A stretch of DNA of 35,805 nt. It comes from an uncultured Alphaproteobacteria bacterium. GTDB taxonomy: Bacteria > Pseudomonadota > Alphaproteobacteria > HIMB59 > GCA-002718135. The notes beneath the pieces were generated by a model that had not been told where the DNA came from, ran no database searches, and was given only the letters and a program-made list of their open reading frames with translations. The stretch spans positions 1 through 35,805 of the forward strand of contig CACIRR010000008.1 in NCBI GenBank assembly GCA_902589095.1, read 5' to 3'. Position 1 is the stretch's first letter, and every line of letters begins with the position of its first letter. A program made the translations under genes and the position numbers. Shown here in pieces: positions 9,923-17,805 of the stretch.

Positions 9923-10419
9923 ATATCCTTTTGCATAATTATACAGTCAATCCACCTATTTTTTTTAAAACCAATTTTTTTTAATTTACCACAATTTTTG
10001 AAACCTAACTTCTTGTGAACTTTAATTGAGCCAATACTATCTATACTACCAATTACCGCTACTATTTTTTTTATATCTTTGTTTGTTTTTGAAGAGATAA
10101 TTAATTGTTTCAATAATCTAAAACCTATACCTTGTTTTAGATAATTATCATGGACATAGATTGTATTTTCAAAAGCAAATCTGTAACCACTTTTATCTCT
10201 AAATTTATTTAAATACGCAATGCCAACTAAGTTTTTATCAATCATTGCAGCAAGATAAGGTAATTTCTTTTTTTTAATATTTCTATAGTTTTTTGAAAAA
10301 TCACTAAGGCTAACTTTTTTTTCTTCAAAATTAGAAAAAGAGTTGTCAATATAATAATTATATATTTTTAGCGCATCTTTTAAATTCTTCTTTAAAAGAG
10401 GAGTTATAAGTAATCTCAT
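9919..10419 (-). CDS. GNAT N-acetyltransferase, phosphinothricin acetyltransferase-like
   Basis: This 166-residue protein resembles the Pat-like branch of the GNAT family. It shows ALKIYNYYIDNSFSNFE at the N-terminus, the acetyl-CoA loop YLKQGIGFRLLKQL (about 93-106), the IDSIGSIKVHKKLGFKNCG block and the terminal GFKKNRWIDCIIMQK. Family members acetylate amino groups of phosphinothricin, methionine sulfone/sulfoximine or other small amines. The real substrate cannot be read from sequence. It is the first gene of the GNAT-flavin reductase-M23 operon. Confidence 0.85.
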   Translation of the reverse strand: MRLLITPLLKKNLKDALKIYNYYIDNSFSNFEEKKVSLSDFSKNYRNIKKKKLPYLAAMIDKNLVGIAYLNKFRDKSGYRFAFENTIYVHDNYLKQGIGFRLLKQLIISSKTNKDIKKIVAVIGSIDSIGSIKVHKKLGFKNCGKLKKIGFKKNRWIDCIIMQKDI

Positions 10420-10474
10420 TTAATTGCTTTTTATAGATTTATTTGTAATTTAGAATAATTAATTAATTGATATT

Positions 10475-10549
10475 GGGTGCGTAGCTCAGCGGTAGAGCAC
10501 TGCCTCGACACGGCAGGGGTCACAGGTTCAATCCCTGTCGCACCCACCA
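10475..10549 (+). tRNA. tRNA-Val (GAC)
   Basis: A full cloverleaf with encoded CCA can be drawn. The acceptor GGGTGCG pairs with CGCACCC, D stem is GCTC/GAGC, anticodon stem CTGCC/GGCAG, and T arm ACAGG-TTCAATC-CCTGT, with discriminator A. The seven-base anticodon loop reads TCGACAC, giving anticodon GAC (valine). Position 33, almost always U, is C here. It lies alone between a divergent gene pair. Confidence 0.93.
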
Positions 10550-10618
10550 TTTTTCAATAAAATTTAATAATAATTATAACCAATATTGAAATTTTATGAT
10601 ACGAACTACTTTATAGAT

Positions 10619-11023
10619 ATGAAGCTTTTAATATCAGCAACTTTAATCAGTGCTTTAATTTTTCTAATAATCGATGTCATTTGGTTAAGTTTTTCAGTAA
10701 AATCTTTTTATCGACCAAATATTGGGCATCTTCTTTTAGAAACTCCTGTAATGTGGGCAGCAATATTGTTTTATTTAATTTATGTAATTGGTCTAGCAGT
10801 AGTTATAATTGAACCATCTTTAGATTATCAAAATACACAAAAGTTTTTAATTAAAGCATTTATGTTTGGTTTGGTTGCATATGGTACATACAATCTCACT
10901 AATATGGCAACAATAAAGGGATGGTCTCCTAATGTCGTTTTTGTTGATATGATTTGGGGTGGATCTTTAACTACATTTTCTTCATATTTTGGAATTCTTT
11001 TTGCAAAAAAAATTCTACTCTAG
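10619..11023 (+). CDS. DUF2177 family membrane protein
   Basis: The predicted 134-residue protein starts at ATG (MKLLISATLISALIFLIID). The ORF track extends it 11 residues to a TTG, which is less likely because the hydrophobic segment begins directly after this ATG. About four membrane helices are visible, with the conserved pieces DVIWLSFSVKSFYRPNIGHLL, YGTYNLTNMATIKGW and VDMIWGG of DUF2177. The function is unknown. It has its own position 69 nt behind the tRNA, and its 3' end overlaps convergent ispA by 9 nt. Confidence 0.85.
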   Translation: MKLLISATLISALIFLIIDVIWLSFSVKSFYRPNIGHLLLETPVMWAAILFYLIYVIGLAVVIIEPSLDYQNTQKFLIKAFMFGLVAYGTYNLTNMATIKGWSPNVVFVDMIWGGSLTTFSSYFGILFAKKILL

Positions 11024-11896
11024 TTTTTCTAGATTATAGTAAAGCAATTTCTCTAAGATAGGATTGTTAAAAAACTCTCTTTTGTATTTTTTAATAAATT
11101 CTTCAATTATTTTTATGCCATAATCTCTTACTCCTGTTTTTCCGATTGCACTTAAGAGTGTTCGTTTACCTTGTTTTCTATCTTTTCCAGGGGTTTTGCC
11201 AATTTCTTTAAACGTATTTGTCTCATCAATAAAATCATCAGCTATTTGAAATAATGTACCAAATAAAGATCCGTAATTTTTACTAAAGTTTATTCTTTTC
11301 TCTGATTGTTTATTAATCATAAAAGGAGAAGCGAAGGAAAACTCAAATAATCTTCCTGTTTTTTTATGATACATTTCAATAATTTTTTTTTTACTGATAT
11401 TTTTATTTTCATAAATCAAGTCCAAAGATTGTCCTCCAGCTAATCCCTGGTAACCTGTGCATAATGATAAATAATTAATTAATTTTATGTTTTTTTTTTC
11501 ATCAATATTATTTAAGTTCCCTGATAACAATTGAAAGGCAAAATCATGTAATGCATCACCTGCTAAAATCGCTGTTGCTTCCCCAAATTTTCTATGGTTG
11601 CTAGGTTTGCCTCTTCTAAAATCATCGTTATCCATACTTGGAAGGTCATCATGAATTAATGAGTATGAATGTATTGATTCGATTGATGAAGAAATTATCA
11701 TTGCATTATGTTTTGATAAATTTACAATTTTAGATGCTTCAGATACTAAAAACGCCCTAATTCTCTTACCACCTTTAATAGAGCTATATTTCATTGCTTT
11801 AGCAAGTATGCTTTTATCAAGCTTTGCTTCTAATATTCTTTTATAAAAATTATCAAATTCCAGTTTGTGATGATCTATCAACTTATTTATTTTCAT
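11015..11896 (-). CDS. ispA: Polyprenyl (farnesyl/geranylgeranyl) diphosphate synthase
   Basis: This 293-residue trans-prenyltransferase condenses DMAPP and IPP into C15 (or longer) diphosphates. The first aspartate-rich motif is HDDLPSMDNDDFRRGKPSNH and the second is QIADDFIDE; the GGKRIRAFLV substrate-binding block is near residue 38. Length and motifs fit bacterial IspA. Product length (FPP versus GGPP) cannot be fixed by eye. It supplies precursors for ubiquinone and undecaprenyl lipids and is divergent from guaC across 59 nt. Confidence 0.92.
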   Translation of the reverse strand: MKINKLIDHHKLEFDNFYKRILEAKLDKSILAKAMKYSSIKGGKRIRAFLVSEASKIVNLSKHNAMIISSSIESIHSYSLIHDDLPSMDNDDFRRGKPSNHRKFGEATAILAGDALHDFAFQLLSGNLNNIDEKKNIKLINYLSLCTGYQGLAGGQSLDLIYENKNISKKKIIEMYHKKTGRLFEFSFASPFMINKQSEKRINFSKNYGSLFGTLFQIADDFIDETNTFKEIGKTPGKDRKQGKRTLLSAIGKTGVRDYGIKIIEEFIKKYKREFFNNPILEKLLYYNLEKLE

Positions 11897-11955
11897 ATTT
11901 GTTTTTTATATTTGTTTTAATCTCTAAATTATTTATTACAATAAACTAATAAAAT

Positions 11956-13002
11956 ATGAGAATCGAAGAAGAAATTAAGCTTGACTATTCAGATGTACTT
12001 TTTAGGCCTAAAAGAAGCACATTAAAAAGTAGAAGAGAAGTCAATCTTAATAGAAAATATAAATTTAAGTACTCCAAATTAAGCTGGGAAGGAGTTCCAA
12101 TAATAGCATCTAATATGGATGGTGTTGGAGAAGTTGGCGTTGCAAAAAAACTAGCATCATTCAAAATGATGACAGCGCTTACCAAACAGCATGATGATAA
12201 AGATATAAACAAACTACTTGCATCCACATCAACAAATTCAATCCATAATTTTGTAGCTTTAAGCTGTGGAACCAGTAAAGATAGTTACTCAAGATTAAAT
12301 ATACTACTAAAAAAATATCCTAAATTTAAATTTATCTGCATAGATGTAGCAAATGGATATTCTGAAAATTTTAGTCATTTTGTTAGTGAGGTAAGAAAGA
12401 AATATCCTACTAAAACAATTATAGCTGGAAATGTTGTTACTGCAGATATGACTCAGGAATTAGTTTTAAGTGGCGCAGATATTGTTAAGGTCGGCATAGG
12501 TCCTGGAAGTGTTTGTACAACGAGAATTCAGACTGGAGTTGGATACCCCCAACTAAGTGCTGTACTTGAATGTGCTGATGCTGCTCATGGCCTTGGGGCG
12601 CATATTATTGCTGATGGCGGATGTACAAGTCCTGGTGATGTAGCTAAAGGATTTGGTGCAGGTGCAGATTTCGTGATGTTAGGTGGCATGCTTGCAGGAC
12701 ACAAAGAGGGTGGTGGTGAAATAATCAAGGATGAAGAAAAGAGCTATATTGAATTTTATGGATCAAGCTCAGAAGAAGCTAATGAAAAACATTATGGTGG
12801 ATTGGCTAGTTATAGGTCTTCTGAAGGAAAAAAAGTAAGAATTAAATATAGATCTTCATTAGATAAGACAGTTAAAGATATTTTGGGAGGCATTAGGAGT
12901 AGTTGCACATATGTTGGTGCGCCAACTTTAAAACAGCTTAGTAAATGTACTACTTTTGTTAGAGTCAATAACCAATACAATGATGTTTTCGGCAAAGTAT
13001 AA
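11956..13002 (+). CDS. guaC: GMP reductase
   Basis: GMP reductase deaminates GMP to IMP with NADPH. The 348-residue protein matches the E. coli GuaC type in length and has no CBS insert, unlike most IMP dehydrogenases. Key segments are the start IKLDYSDVLFRPKRSTL, the catalytic-cysteine loop GIGPGSVCTTRIQTGVGYPQ, ADGGCTSPGDVAKGFGAGAD, and the GuaC-specific EFYGSSSEEA and GGLASYRSSEGK. It stands alone on the plus strand between ispA and ggt, and suggests purine salvage from GMP. Confidence 0.95.
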   Translation: MRIEEEIKLDYSDVLFRPKRSTLKSRREVNLNRKYKFKYSKLSWEGVPIIASNMDGVGEVGVAKKLASFKMMTALTKQHDDKDINKLLASTSTNSIHNFVALSCGTSKDSYSRLNILLKKYPKFKFICIDVANGYSENFSHFVSEVRKKYPTKTIIAGNVVTADMTQELVLSGADIVKVGIGPGSVCTTRIQTGVGYPQLSAVLECADAAHGLGAHIIADGGCTSPGDVAKGFGAGADFVMLGGMLAGHKEGGGEIIKDEEKSYIEFYGSSSEEANEKHYGGLASYRSSEGKKVRIKYRSSLDKTVKDILGGIRSSCTYVGAPTLKQLSKCTTFVRVNNQYNDVFGKV

Positions 13003-13010
13003 TTAATTTC

Positions 13011-14597
13011 TTAATATCCTATAGCCAATCCATCTTTTCTTGAGTCAGATCCACCGATTAAAACTCCTTTTTTTCGATCAATCATAATCGCTTGTCCCCC
13101 ACCAATAGCATCCTCAACTAATTGAATATCATGTCCAAAATCTGAAAGATCTCTAATTAAAGACTTAGAGAATGATTTTTCAATTTTAAGTTTGTCATTT
13201 AAAGCAAATGCTCTCTGTGTATCTATAGCCTCTTGAATACTCATTCCAAACTCAAAAATATTTTGCAATACATGTACTTGTCCAATTGGTTGGTATTGAC
13301 CACCCATTACCCCGTAAGAAAAAATAGTTTCATTATTCTTATCGGTTAGCAATCCTGGAATTATTGTATGTAAGGGTCTTTTATTTGGTTCAATGCAATT
13401 TGGATGACCTTCCTCTAACCTAAAATTTACACCTCTATTTTGAAATAAAACTCCTGATTTTTCAGAACAAATACCACTTCCAAATGCATGGCAAATTGAG
13501 TTTATAAAAGAAACAGCATTAAGATCTTTATCAACAACAGTTAAATAAATCGTTTCAGGATGAGAAGTCACATGAGATTTAGGTGAATTATAAACCTTTT
13601 CAAGACTTATTTTATTTAGCAATTTGTCAATAGATTGTTGATTCATTAATTCCTCAAAATTAAAAGATGTAAAATTAGGATCCCCAAGCTTCGTTTCTTT
13701 TAATTCAAAGCAAACTTTTGTAACCTCAGCTTGTATATGAAATCTTTGAGCACTTAAAAAGGGGATGTTATTCCAATCAAAGTTTTCTAACAATTTCATC
13801 ATTAAATGAACTATTACACCAGGACCATTTGGCGGGCATTGATGTATAAAATTTTCTTTGTAATTTGAAAATAATGTGTCTGAAATTATTGTATACTGAT
13901 TATAAAAATCTTCTTCTGTATGAGTTCCCCCAAGTTTATTTAAACTTTTAACCATATCTCTTGCAATTTCACCTTCGTAAAATCCTTTTGCACCTTTTTG
14001 GCCAATCATTTTTAGGGTATCAGCTAATTTTGTGTTTTTATACTTTGACGTAAACTCTGGCGCCTTATCATTAGTAAGAAATTCTTTTTTTGTGATTTTA
14101 TTTTTTTTTAATTTATCTTCATTTTTTTTCCAATGATAAGCTTCAATTTCGTGAACAGGAAATCCTTCTCTAGCGTATTCTTCAGCAGTTTTAAATAATT
14201 GCTCAAAATCTAATTTTCCAAATTTTTTATGCATTTCATACCATGCATCTACTGCCCCTGGTATTGTGACTGAATGAGGACTTAAAAGTCCAATTTTATC
14301 AATTTTATTTTTTTTAAAATAATCCAGATCAGCATGTTTAGGATTAATACCAGAACCATTAAATGAAAGTGGATTATTATTTTCCATTTTAACTATTGCA
14401 AAACAGTCACCCCCAATTCCAGTTGAGCCTGGCTCAACTACAGATAATACAGCAGATGCAGCAATTGCAGCGTCAACTGCATTTCCTCCCATTCTTAGTA
14501 TATTAATTGCTTCTTGAGAACTAAGTGGCTGAGAAGTAGCTACCATGGCATTATTTGCTAGGATATTTGATCTTCCTTTTTCATAGATTTTTCTCAT
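13011..14597 (-). CDS. ggt: Gamma-glutamyltransferase family protein (Ntn hydrolase), apparently cytoplasmic
   Basis: The 528-residue protein shows the whole gamma-glutamyltranspeptidase fold: AINILRMGGNAVDAAIAAS, EPGSTGIGGDCFAIV, and the autoprocessing site PETIYLTVVDKDLNAVSF with T349 as likely nucleophile of the small subunit. FGSG and the C-terminal GVMGGQYQPIGQVHV block follow. Classical GGTs are periplasmic, but there is no signal peptide here, so it resembles the YwrD-like cytoplasmic branch. It may hydrolyse glutathione or other gamma-glutamyl amides; substrate unknown. It is divergent from rpmJ and ends 8 nt from convergent guaC. Confidence 0.9.
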   Translation of the reverse strand: MRKIYEKGRSNILANNAMVATSQPLSSQEAINILRMGGNAVDAAIAASAVLSVVEPGSTGIGGDCFAIVKMENNNPLSFNGSGINPKHADLDYFKKNKIDKIGLLSPHSVTIPGAVDAWYEMHKKFGKLDFEQLFKTAEEYAREGFPVHEIEAYHWKKNEDKLKKNKITKKEFLTNDKAPEFTSKYKNTKLADTLKMIGQKGAKGFYEGEIARDMVKSLNKLGGTHTEEDFYNQYTIISDTLFSNYKENFIHQCPPNGPGVIVHLMMKLLENFDWNNIPFLSAQRFHIQAEVTKVCFELKETKLGDPNFTSFNFEELMNQQSIDKLLNKISLEKVYNSPKSHVTSHPETIYLTVVDKDLNAVSFINSICHAFGSGICSEKSGVLFQNRGVNFRLEEGHPNCIEPNKRPLHTIIPGLLTDKNNETIFSYGVMGGQYQPIGQVHVLQNIFEFGMSIQEAIDTQRAFALNDKLKIEKSFSKSLIRDLSDFGHDIQLVEDAIGGGQAIMIDRKKGVLIGGSDSRKDGLAIGY

Positions 14598-14620
14598 ATT
14601 AAGCTATTTTTAATATATGT

Positions 14621-14649
14621 TTGACAAACTAAATCATAGAATTTAATAG
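14621..14649 (+). promoter_or_regulatory. Likely sigma-70 promoter of rpmJ
   Basis: A perfect -35 TTGACA (14621-14626) is followed by TTTAAT (14642-14647, spacer 15) or TAATAG (spacer 17) as the -10 element. It lies just upstream of rpmJ in the 62-nt ggt/rpmJ divergent gap. Predicted by eye from consensus only. Confidence 0.45.
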
Positions 14650-14659
14650 CCCTCTTATT

Positions 14660-14785
14660 ATGAAAGTTAGATGCTCATTAAAATCGGCCAAAACTAGAGA
14701 CAAAGATTGCAAACTTGTCAGAAGAAAAGGCAGAATTTATGTTATTAATAAAAAAAATCCTAGAATGAAAGCTCGTCAGGGCTAA
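14660..14785 (+). CDS. rpmJ: 50S ribosomal protein L36
   Basis: This 41-codon ORF is too short for the supplied track. It reads [20 protein letters not shown] and continues to ...[10 protein letters not shown], which is clearly L36, a small protein of the large ribosomal subunit. It is the 41-residue form with only two cysteines (C5, C17), so it lacks the full four-ligand zinc site of the shorter form. It has its own likely promoter, is divergent from ggt, and its stop overlaps the 3' end of trxB by 4 nt. Confidence 0.95.
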   Translation: MKVRCSLKSAKTRDKDCKLVRRKGRIYVINKKNPRMKARQG

Positions 14786-15726
14786 TAATTTTCTGCTAAA
14801 TATTTTTCAGCTTCCAGTGCAGCCATACATCCCATACCTGCAGCGGTTACAGCCTGTCTAAAAACTTTATCTTTTACATCTCCTGCAGCATAGACACCTT
14901 TAATATTCGTTTCTGTACTGTCAGGCTTAGTAATAATATAGTTTTCATCATCCATTTTAATTTTATTTTTAAATAAAGAAGTTGCTGGATCATGTCCTAT
15001 AGCAATAAATGCACCTGTTGCTTTTATAATTTTTTCCGAATTATTATTAACATTTCTTAATTTTATTTCTTCAAGAGCAAGAGGTTCGTTTGAGCCGATA
15101 AATTCTTCAACAACGTGATCCCAGATTACATCTATTTTTGGATGTTTAAAAAGTCTTTCTTGAAGAATTTTTTCTGCACGCAATGTATTGCGTCTATGAA
15201 CCAAAGTTACCTTAGATGCAAAGTTTGTTAAATAAAGAGATTCTTCAACAGCGCTATTTCCTCCACCTACTACAATTATGTCTTGATCTTTAAAAAAAAA
15301 ACCATCGCATGTAGCGCATGCGGAAATTCCAAAGCCCTTAAATTTATTTTCTGTTTCTATATTTAACCATCTTGCTTGAGCTCCTGTTGCAATAATTATT
15401 GATTTAGTAATGAACTTTATTCCTGAGTCTGTCTCAGCATGAAAAGGGTTATTATTAAACTCTACATTACTTATAATATCATGATGAAATTCGGTACCAA
15501 CTTTTACAGCCTGCTCTTTCATTTGTTCCATTAGCCAAGGACCTTGTATCACTTCTCCAAATCCAGGATAGTTTTCAACATCAGTTGTAATTGTTAATTG
15601 TCCTCCAGGCTCTAATCCCGACACAAGGTGAGGTTTTAAATTTGCTCTTGCCGCATAAATTGCAGCTGTGTATCCAGCTGGGCCTGAACCAATGATCAAC
15701 ACATCTGTTTCTATTATTTTCGCCAT
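14782..15726 (-). CDS. trxB: Thioredoxin-disulfide reductase
   Basis: TrxB reduces thioredoxin with NADPH via FAD and a redox disulfide. The 314-residue protein has the FAD-binding [20 protein letters not shown], the active-site pair C137/C140 ([12 protein letters not shown]), the NADPH-binding [15 protein letters not shown], and the terminal [19 protein letters not shown]. All are canonical. It is the last gene of the long minus-strand operon beginning at carA, 23 nt behind the oxygenase-like gene. Confidence 0.96.
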   Translation of the reverse strand: MAKIIETDVLIIGSGPAGYTAAIYAARANLKPHLVSGLEPGGQLTITTDVENYPGFGEVIQGPWLMEQMKEQAVKVGTEFHHDIISNVEFNNNPFHAETDSGIKFITKSIIIATGAQARWLNIETENKFKGFGISACATCDGFFFKDQDIIVVGGGNSAVEESLYLTNFASKVTLVHRRNTLRAEKILQERLFKHPKIDVIWDHVVEEFIGSNEPLALEEIKLRNVNNNSEKIIKATGAFIAIGHDPATSLFKNKIKMDDENYIITKPDSTETNIKGVYAAGDVKDKVFRQAVTAAGMGCMAALEAEKYLAENY

Positions 15727-15749
15727 TTTTTAAATATTGTATGTATTAG

Positions 15750-16364
15750 TCAATTTTCAACTGGCCAGTCTGTTTTGAAGGAAACATAGTTAATTTGTAT
15801 ACAACGTCTTTCTTTTTTAATTTCTTTTAATTCGAGTCCGTGCCAAGTATCCTCCCCAGATGAAAAGAAATACCCATTATTATGTACATACTTAATTGTT
15901 TTCACTAGTTTAAAATCTTTATCATATAGATCAGTTCCTAAATTTTCTGACTCTTGGTATGGGTTTGCCCAAATCATCATAGTCATAAGTTTTTCAGGTA
16001 TATCTTTATGAGGTTTTAACCAGAAACCTTTTTTATCTCCTATAATTTCAAGTCTTACAAAAGAATTACTCAAATCTTTATTCAAGAAATTTCCAATTTT
16101 GGTATGAGTATCTTTTTTTTGAAGTTCGTTAATAACTTTAGTTAAATTAGGATAATATTTACAATTTTCTAAATCTAAAAAAAGTCTTAATTTTCCATCA
16201 AGACCTTGTCCTGTGTGATCAGCTGCCCTTGTTCCATCATAAGCTCGATCACCATCTGGAATATTTGTATAAGATATTTCATTTAATGTTCCAGAGTCTA
16301 AACAACTTGATAATTCCCAATGTTTGAATGGATAATCTGCGGAGCTTAAATTTTCTAAGTTCAT
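15750..16364 (-). CDS. Putative 2-oxoglutarate/Fe(II)-type oxygenase of unknown substrate
   Basis: The 204-residue protein has the spacing of a double-stranded beta-helix Fe(II)/2OG dioxygenase. The HxD pair is H119/D121 in FWLKPHKDIPEKLM, the distal histidine is H175 in EDTWHGLE, and an arginine that could bind 2-oxoglutarate is at about 186-187 (ERRCIQINYV). The rest, including GDRAYDGTRAADHTGQG, I cannot tie to a named subfamily. Its start overlaps the end of the ELM1-like gene by 4 nt (ATGA), so the two proteins are probably made together. The substrate is unknown. Confidence 0.65.
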   Translation of the reverse strand: MNLENLSSADYPFKHWELSSCLDSGTLNEISYTNIPDGDRAYDGTRAADHTGQGLDGKLRLFLDLENCKYYPNLTKVINELQKKDTHTKIGNFLNKDLSNSFVRLEIIGDKKGFWLKPHKDIPEKLMTMMIWANPYQESENLGTDLYDKDFKLVKTIKYVHNNGYFFSSGEDTWHGLELKEIKKERRCIQINYVSFKTDWPVEN

Positions 16365-17296
16365 AAGTTGTCTTTTATTATTCTTTTTTTAATAATGTTA
16401 CCAATTCTTTCTGATTCATTCAATAGATTGTATTCCCAATTTTCAAAATGATTAATTTTTTCTATGTCTCTAGTTATACCTAGTTGATTAAATTCATTAT
16501 GAAAACTAGAAATGCGAGAACTTTTTCTTTTAAAAGGTAAGTGGAATATATAAATTGGTCTACCTGATATGGCAGCTTCGCTAATCATTGATGTTGAGTC
16601 AGAAGTAACAATAAAAAAAGAGGATGTTTGAATAGCCTGTTCATATGGGTTTTCTCCTTCTCCACTCCAAATATTAGTAATATTATCTAGCCTTTGAGTG
16701 ATTATTTTTTTTACTAGATCAGAAGTTCTTCTTGACGTAATTATTTGTAATTCAATACTTTGATTATTTTTTTTTAATTCAAAAAGTTTGTCACATAGTT
16801 TATTCGCTTCTTTAATTCCAAAATAATAGTGTTGATTATCTCCACCAATTATACAAGTTAATAAGTTAGAATTAATATTCTGATTATTTTTTGATAAATG
16901 ATGTAACGCACCAATTGAATTTAATACATTATTTCCATAAAATTTATCATGGTTTGGACTAACTATAAAATTAAAATTTTTTGGAGAAATTTTAGGATTT
17001 TGTATATGAATATTTATTAGGTTGTAAAATTTTTTTTTACAGAAAAGAGAAAAATATACACTTTTTCTTCCACACGATACAAGAATATCTGGTTTTAAAT
17101 CAATAGGTATTTTATTTTTAAAGATCCATTTATATATAGGTAAAAAACCAGGCTGAAGTTTATTCCATGGAAAAATAAGATCAGTCTTTATGTGTGTAAT
17201 ATTATTGCTAATTTGTTTTGATAAGCCAGTAACTTGACTTATCATTCCTTGGGAGCCATCGGTAACAGCCCATATTTTAGGATTATTAGAATTCAA
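16361..17296 (-). CDS. ELM1-family (mitochondrial fission ELM1-like, DUF1022) protein
   Basis: The 311-residue protein begins KIWAVTDGSQGMISQVTGLS, the hallmark N-terminus of the ELM1/DUF1022 family, which has a GT-B glycosyltransferase-like fold. Further landmarks are LKPDILVSCGRKSVYFSLF, CIIGGDNQHYYFGI and FFIVTSDSTSMISEAAISGRPIYIF, the last resembling a nucleotide-sugar site. Plant ELM1 is linked to mitochondrial fission; in alphaproteobacteria the role is not established and may be in envelope or division. It overlaps both greA and the oxygenase gene by 4 nt. Confidence 0.82.
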   Translation of the reverse strand: MNSNNPKIWAVTDGSQGMISQVTGLSKQISNNITHIKTDLIFPWNKLQPGFLPIYKWIFKNKIPIDLKPDILVSCGRKSVYFSLFCKKKFYNLINIHIQNPKISPKNFNFIVSPNHDKFYGNNVLNSIGALHHLSKNNQNINSNLLTCIIGGDNQHYYFGIKEANKLCDKLFELKKNNQSIELQIITSRRTSDLVKKIITQRLDNITNIWSGEGENPYEQAIQTSSFFIVTSDSTSMISEAAISGRPIYIFHLPFKRKSSRISSFHNEFNQLGITRDIEKINHFENWEYNLLNESERIGNIIKKRIIKDNL

Positions 17297-17766
17297 ATGT
17301 ATGTTACTGATTTAATTGTATAGGATTTTTGTCCTTTAGGACTATTAATTTCTACTACGTCGTCAATTGCTTTATTAATTAAGCCTTTTGCAAGAGGGCT
17401 ATTTACTGAAAGTTTATTATTTTTAATATCAGATTCGTATTCACCAACAATTTGATATGTTGCTGACTCACCAGTATCATCATCTTCGATTTCTACTGTT
17501 GCTCCAAACTTAATATCATCCCCCTCTAAACTTTTAACGTCAATTACTTCTGCACGACTAATTGCACTTTCTAGATCTGCAATTTTGCCCTCTATTAAGC
17601 TTTGTTGTTCTTTTGCGTATTGATATTCTGCATTTTCTGATAAATCACCATGACTTCTAGCCTCAGCAATTGCTTCTATTATATTAGGTCTATCTTCATT
17701 TAGTAACTTTTTTAGCTCTTTTTGAAGATTATGATACCCATTAGCTGTCATTGGTATTTTATTCAT
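17293..17766 (-). CDS. greA: Transcription elongation factor GreA
   Basis: GreA rescues backtracked RNA polymerase by stimulating transcript cleavage. The 157-residue protein has the N-terminal coiled coil (IPMTANGYHNLQKELKKLL) with the acidic tip SHGDLSENAEYQYAKEQQ, and the C-terminal FKBP-like domain (IVGEYESDIKNNKLSVNSPLAKGLI). Length and order are standard. It sits 39 nt behind carB and overlaps the next gene by 4 nt. Confidence 0.96.
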   Translation of the reverse strand: MNKIPMTANGYHNLQKELKKLLNEDRPNIIEAIAEARSHGDLSENAEYQYAKEQQSLIEGKIADLESAISRAEVIDVKSLEGDDIKFGATVEIEDDDTGESATYQIVGEYESDIKNNKLSVNSPLAKGLINKAIDDVVEINSPKGQKSYTIKSVTYI

Positions 17767-17805
17767 AATTCTATGATGATATATTTTTGATTTAAGTCAA
17801 TATAT

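Noticed and set aside
10586-10618. TTG start for the DUF2177 protein given by the ORF track
   Set aside because: The in-frame ATG at 10619 starts directly before the first membrane helix and matches the family start better.
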